Origin: Lysobacter sp. yr284
Lineage (GTDB): Bacteria > Pseudomonadota > Gammaproteobacteria > Xanthomonadales > Xanthomonadaceae
Direction of reading: 5' to 3'
Assembly: GCF_900107375.1 (NCBI RefSeq)
Contig: NZ_FNPT01000010.1
Span: 62,001-126,000, forward strand
DNA: 64,000 nucleotides
A program made the translations under genes and the position numbers. The notes below the pieces were generated by a model. That model was given only the letters and a program-made list of their open reading frames with translations. It was not told where the DNA came from and did no database searches. Numbering within the stretch: the first letter of the stretch is position 1; the number at the start of each line of letters is the position of its first letter. Shown here piece by piece: positions 63,384 to 64,000 of this stretch.

Positions 63384-64000
63384 GTTCCCAGGCCGCCCGC
63401 GCCGACGCGTCCGGATCCGACAACGGATCCGATCCGAACGGCGACGCGGGCGGGCCGATCACCGCCTCGCAGCTGCTGCGCAACCCCGGCTTCGCCGGCC
63501 TGCTGGTCTATCGCCTGCTGGCGATGCTGTCGTACCAGATCGTCGCGGTGACGGTCGGCTGGCACGTCTACGAACTCACCCGCGACCCGCTCGCGCTGGG
63601 CATGATCGGCCTTACCGAGGTCATTCCCTACTTCTGCTTCGCCCTGTTCGCCGGCTACGCGGTCGACCACCTGCCGCGGCGCAAGCTCGGCATGTTCGCC
63701 TGCCTGGGCCTGCTGGTGACCACGCTGATGCTGGCCGGCGTCGCCAGCGACACCTTGCCGGCCGGCGCGTTCGGCATCGGCACCTTCACCATCTTCGCCG
63801 CCATCGCCATCAACGGCGTGGTCCGCGCGTTCCTGTCGCCGGTGTACATGTCGCTGTTCGCGCGCGTGCTCAAGCGCGAGCACTTCGCCCGCGGCGCCGG
63901 CGTGAGCAGCGTGGTGATGCAGACCGGCCTGGTGATGGGGCCGGCGCTGGGCGGCGTGCTGGTCGCCTGGGGCGGCAAGACCTCGGCCTACCTGGTCGCG
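63380..64000 (+). CDS. MFS transporter, 3' end off the right edge
   Basis: A GTG at 63380 overlaps the sufE stop (GTGA). The frame runs open to the edge (207 codons), so the gene is truncated here. A hydrophilic N terminus of about 35 residues leads to membrane helices: FAGLLVYRLLAMLSYQIVAVTV, LGMIGLTEVIPYFCFALFAG, then motif A-like YAVDHLPRRKLG, and TMMLAGVASD-like and FTIFAAIAINGVVRAFLSPV segments. It belongs to the MFS_3/EntS-like group. Substrate unknown; translational coupling to sufE may be incidental. Confidence 0.85.
   Translation, partial: MSSQAARADASGSDNGSDPNGDAGGPITASQLLRNPGFAGLLVYRLLAMLSYQIVAVTVGWHVYELTRDPLALGMIGLTEVIPYFCFALFAGYAVDHLPRRKLGMFACLGLLVTTLMLAGVASDTLPAGAFGIGTFTIFAAIAINGVVRAFLSPVYMSLFARVLKREHFARGAGVSSVVMQTGLVMGPALGGVLVAWGGKTSAYLVA

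Overview
The window is high-GC DNA from a Xanthomonadaceae gammaproteobacterium, most likely Lysobacter or a close relative. Four things point there: the arginine operon has the Xanthomonas layout (a fused N-acetylglutamate synthase/kinase and an acetylornithine-type transcarbamylase), there is a type IV secretion effector with a Xanthomonadales-type C-terminal signal, a Clp/CRP-type operator sits upstream of the PNAG genes, and family-typical palindromic repeats recur. No rRNA, complete tRNA or CRISPR array is visible.

Layout. 1-4810: the end of a secreted repeat protein and a GH92 alpha-mannosidase (minus strand). 5087-11811: a complete pgaABCD operon for poly-N-acetylglucosamine (PNAG) made from overlapping genes, with a good sigma-54-like promoter and a perfect TGTGA-N6-TCACA site upstream; its PgaD carries an extra TonB C-terminal domain. 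12021-15065: a phosphotransferase, a hot-dog thioesterase and an MFS exporter, tightly linked. 15250-21643: orphan genes, a lectin-like repeat protein, an S15-type peptidase and a 21-bp-period tandem repeat array. 21644-30620: an AT-richer accessory region with an HNH nuclease, secreted hydrolases (M48-like protease, amidase-like protein) and a T4SS effector/immunity locus holding one intact effector, two immunity lipoproteins and relics of two further effectors and one further immunity gene. 30626-37645: an FG-GAP repeat protein, a very large SF1 helicase with a C-terminal nuclease (possible antiphage gene), and a beta/gamma-crystallin.

37947-48358 looks like a small biosynthetic cluster. 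An acyl carrier protein, a fatty acyl-AMP ligase and an acyl dehydrogenase run rightward. A Cy-A-PCP-TE NRPS with a cysteine-type specificity code and a flavin oxidase run leftward, flanked by an alpha/beta hydrolase and a TesB-like thioesterase. The reading is that an activated, possibly unsaturated fatty acid is joined to cysteine and cyclised to a thiazoline that may then be oxidised.

48446-60217 is a long leftward amino-acid operon: argF', argG, argE', argA/B fusion, a GNAT, argC, an editing-domain-less proS, argH, proB, proA. Most joints overlap or nearly touch. A leader with a short Arg-containing ORF, a hairpin and an intrinsic terminator precedes argF', which suggests attenuation. 60578-64000 holds a periplasmic protein, cysS, sufE and the start of an MFS gene that runs off the right edge.
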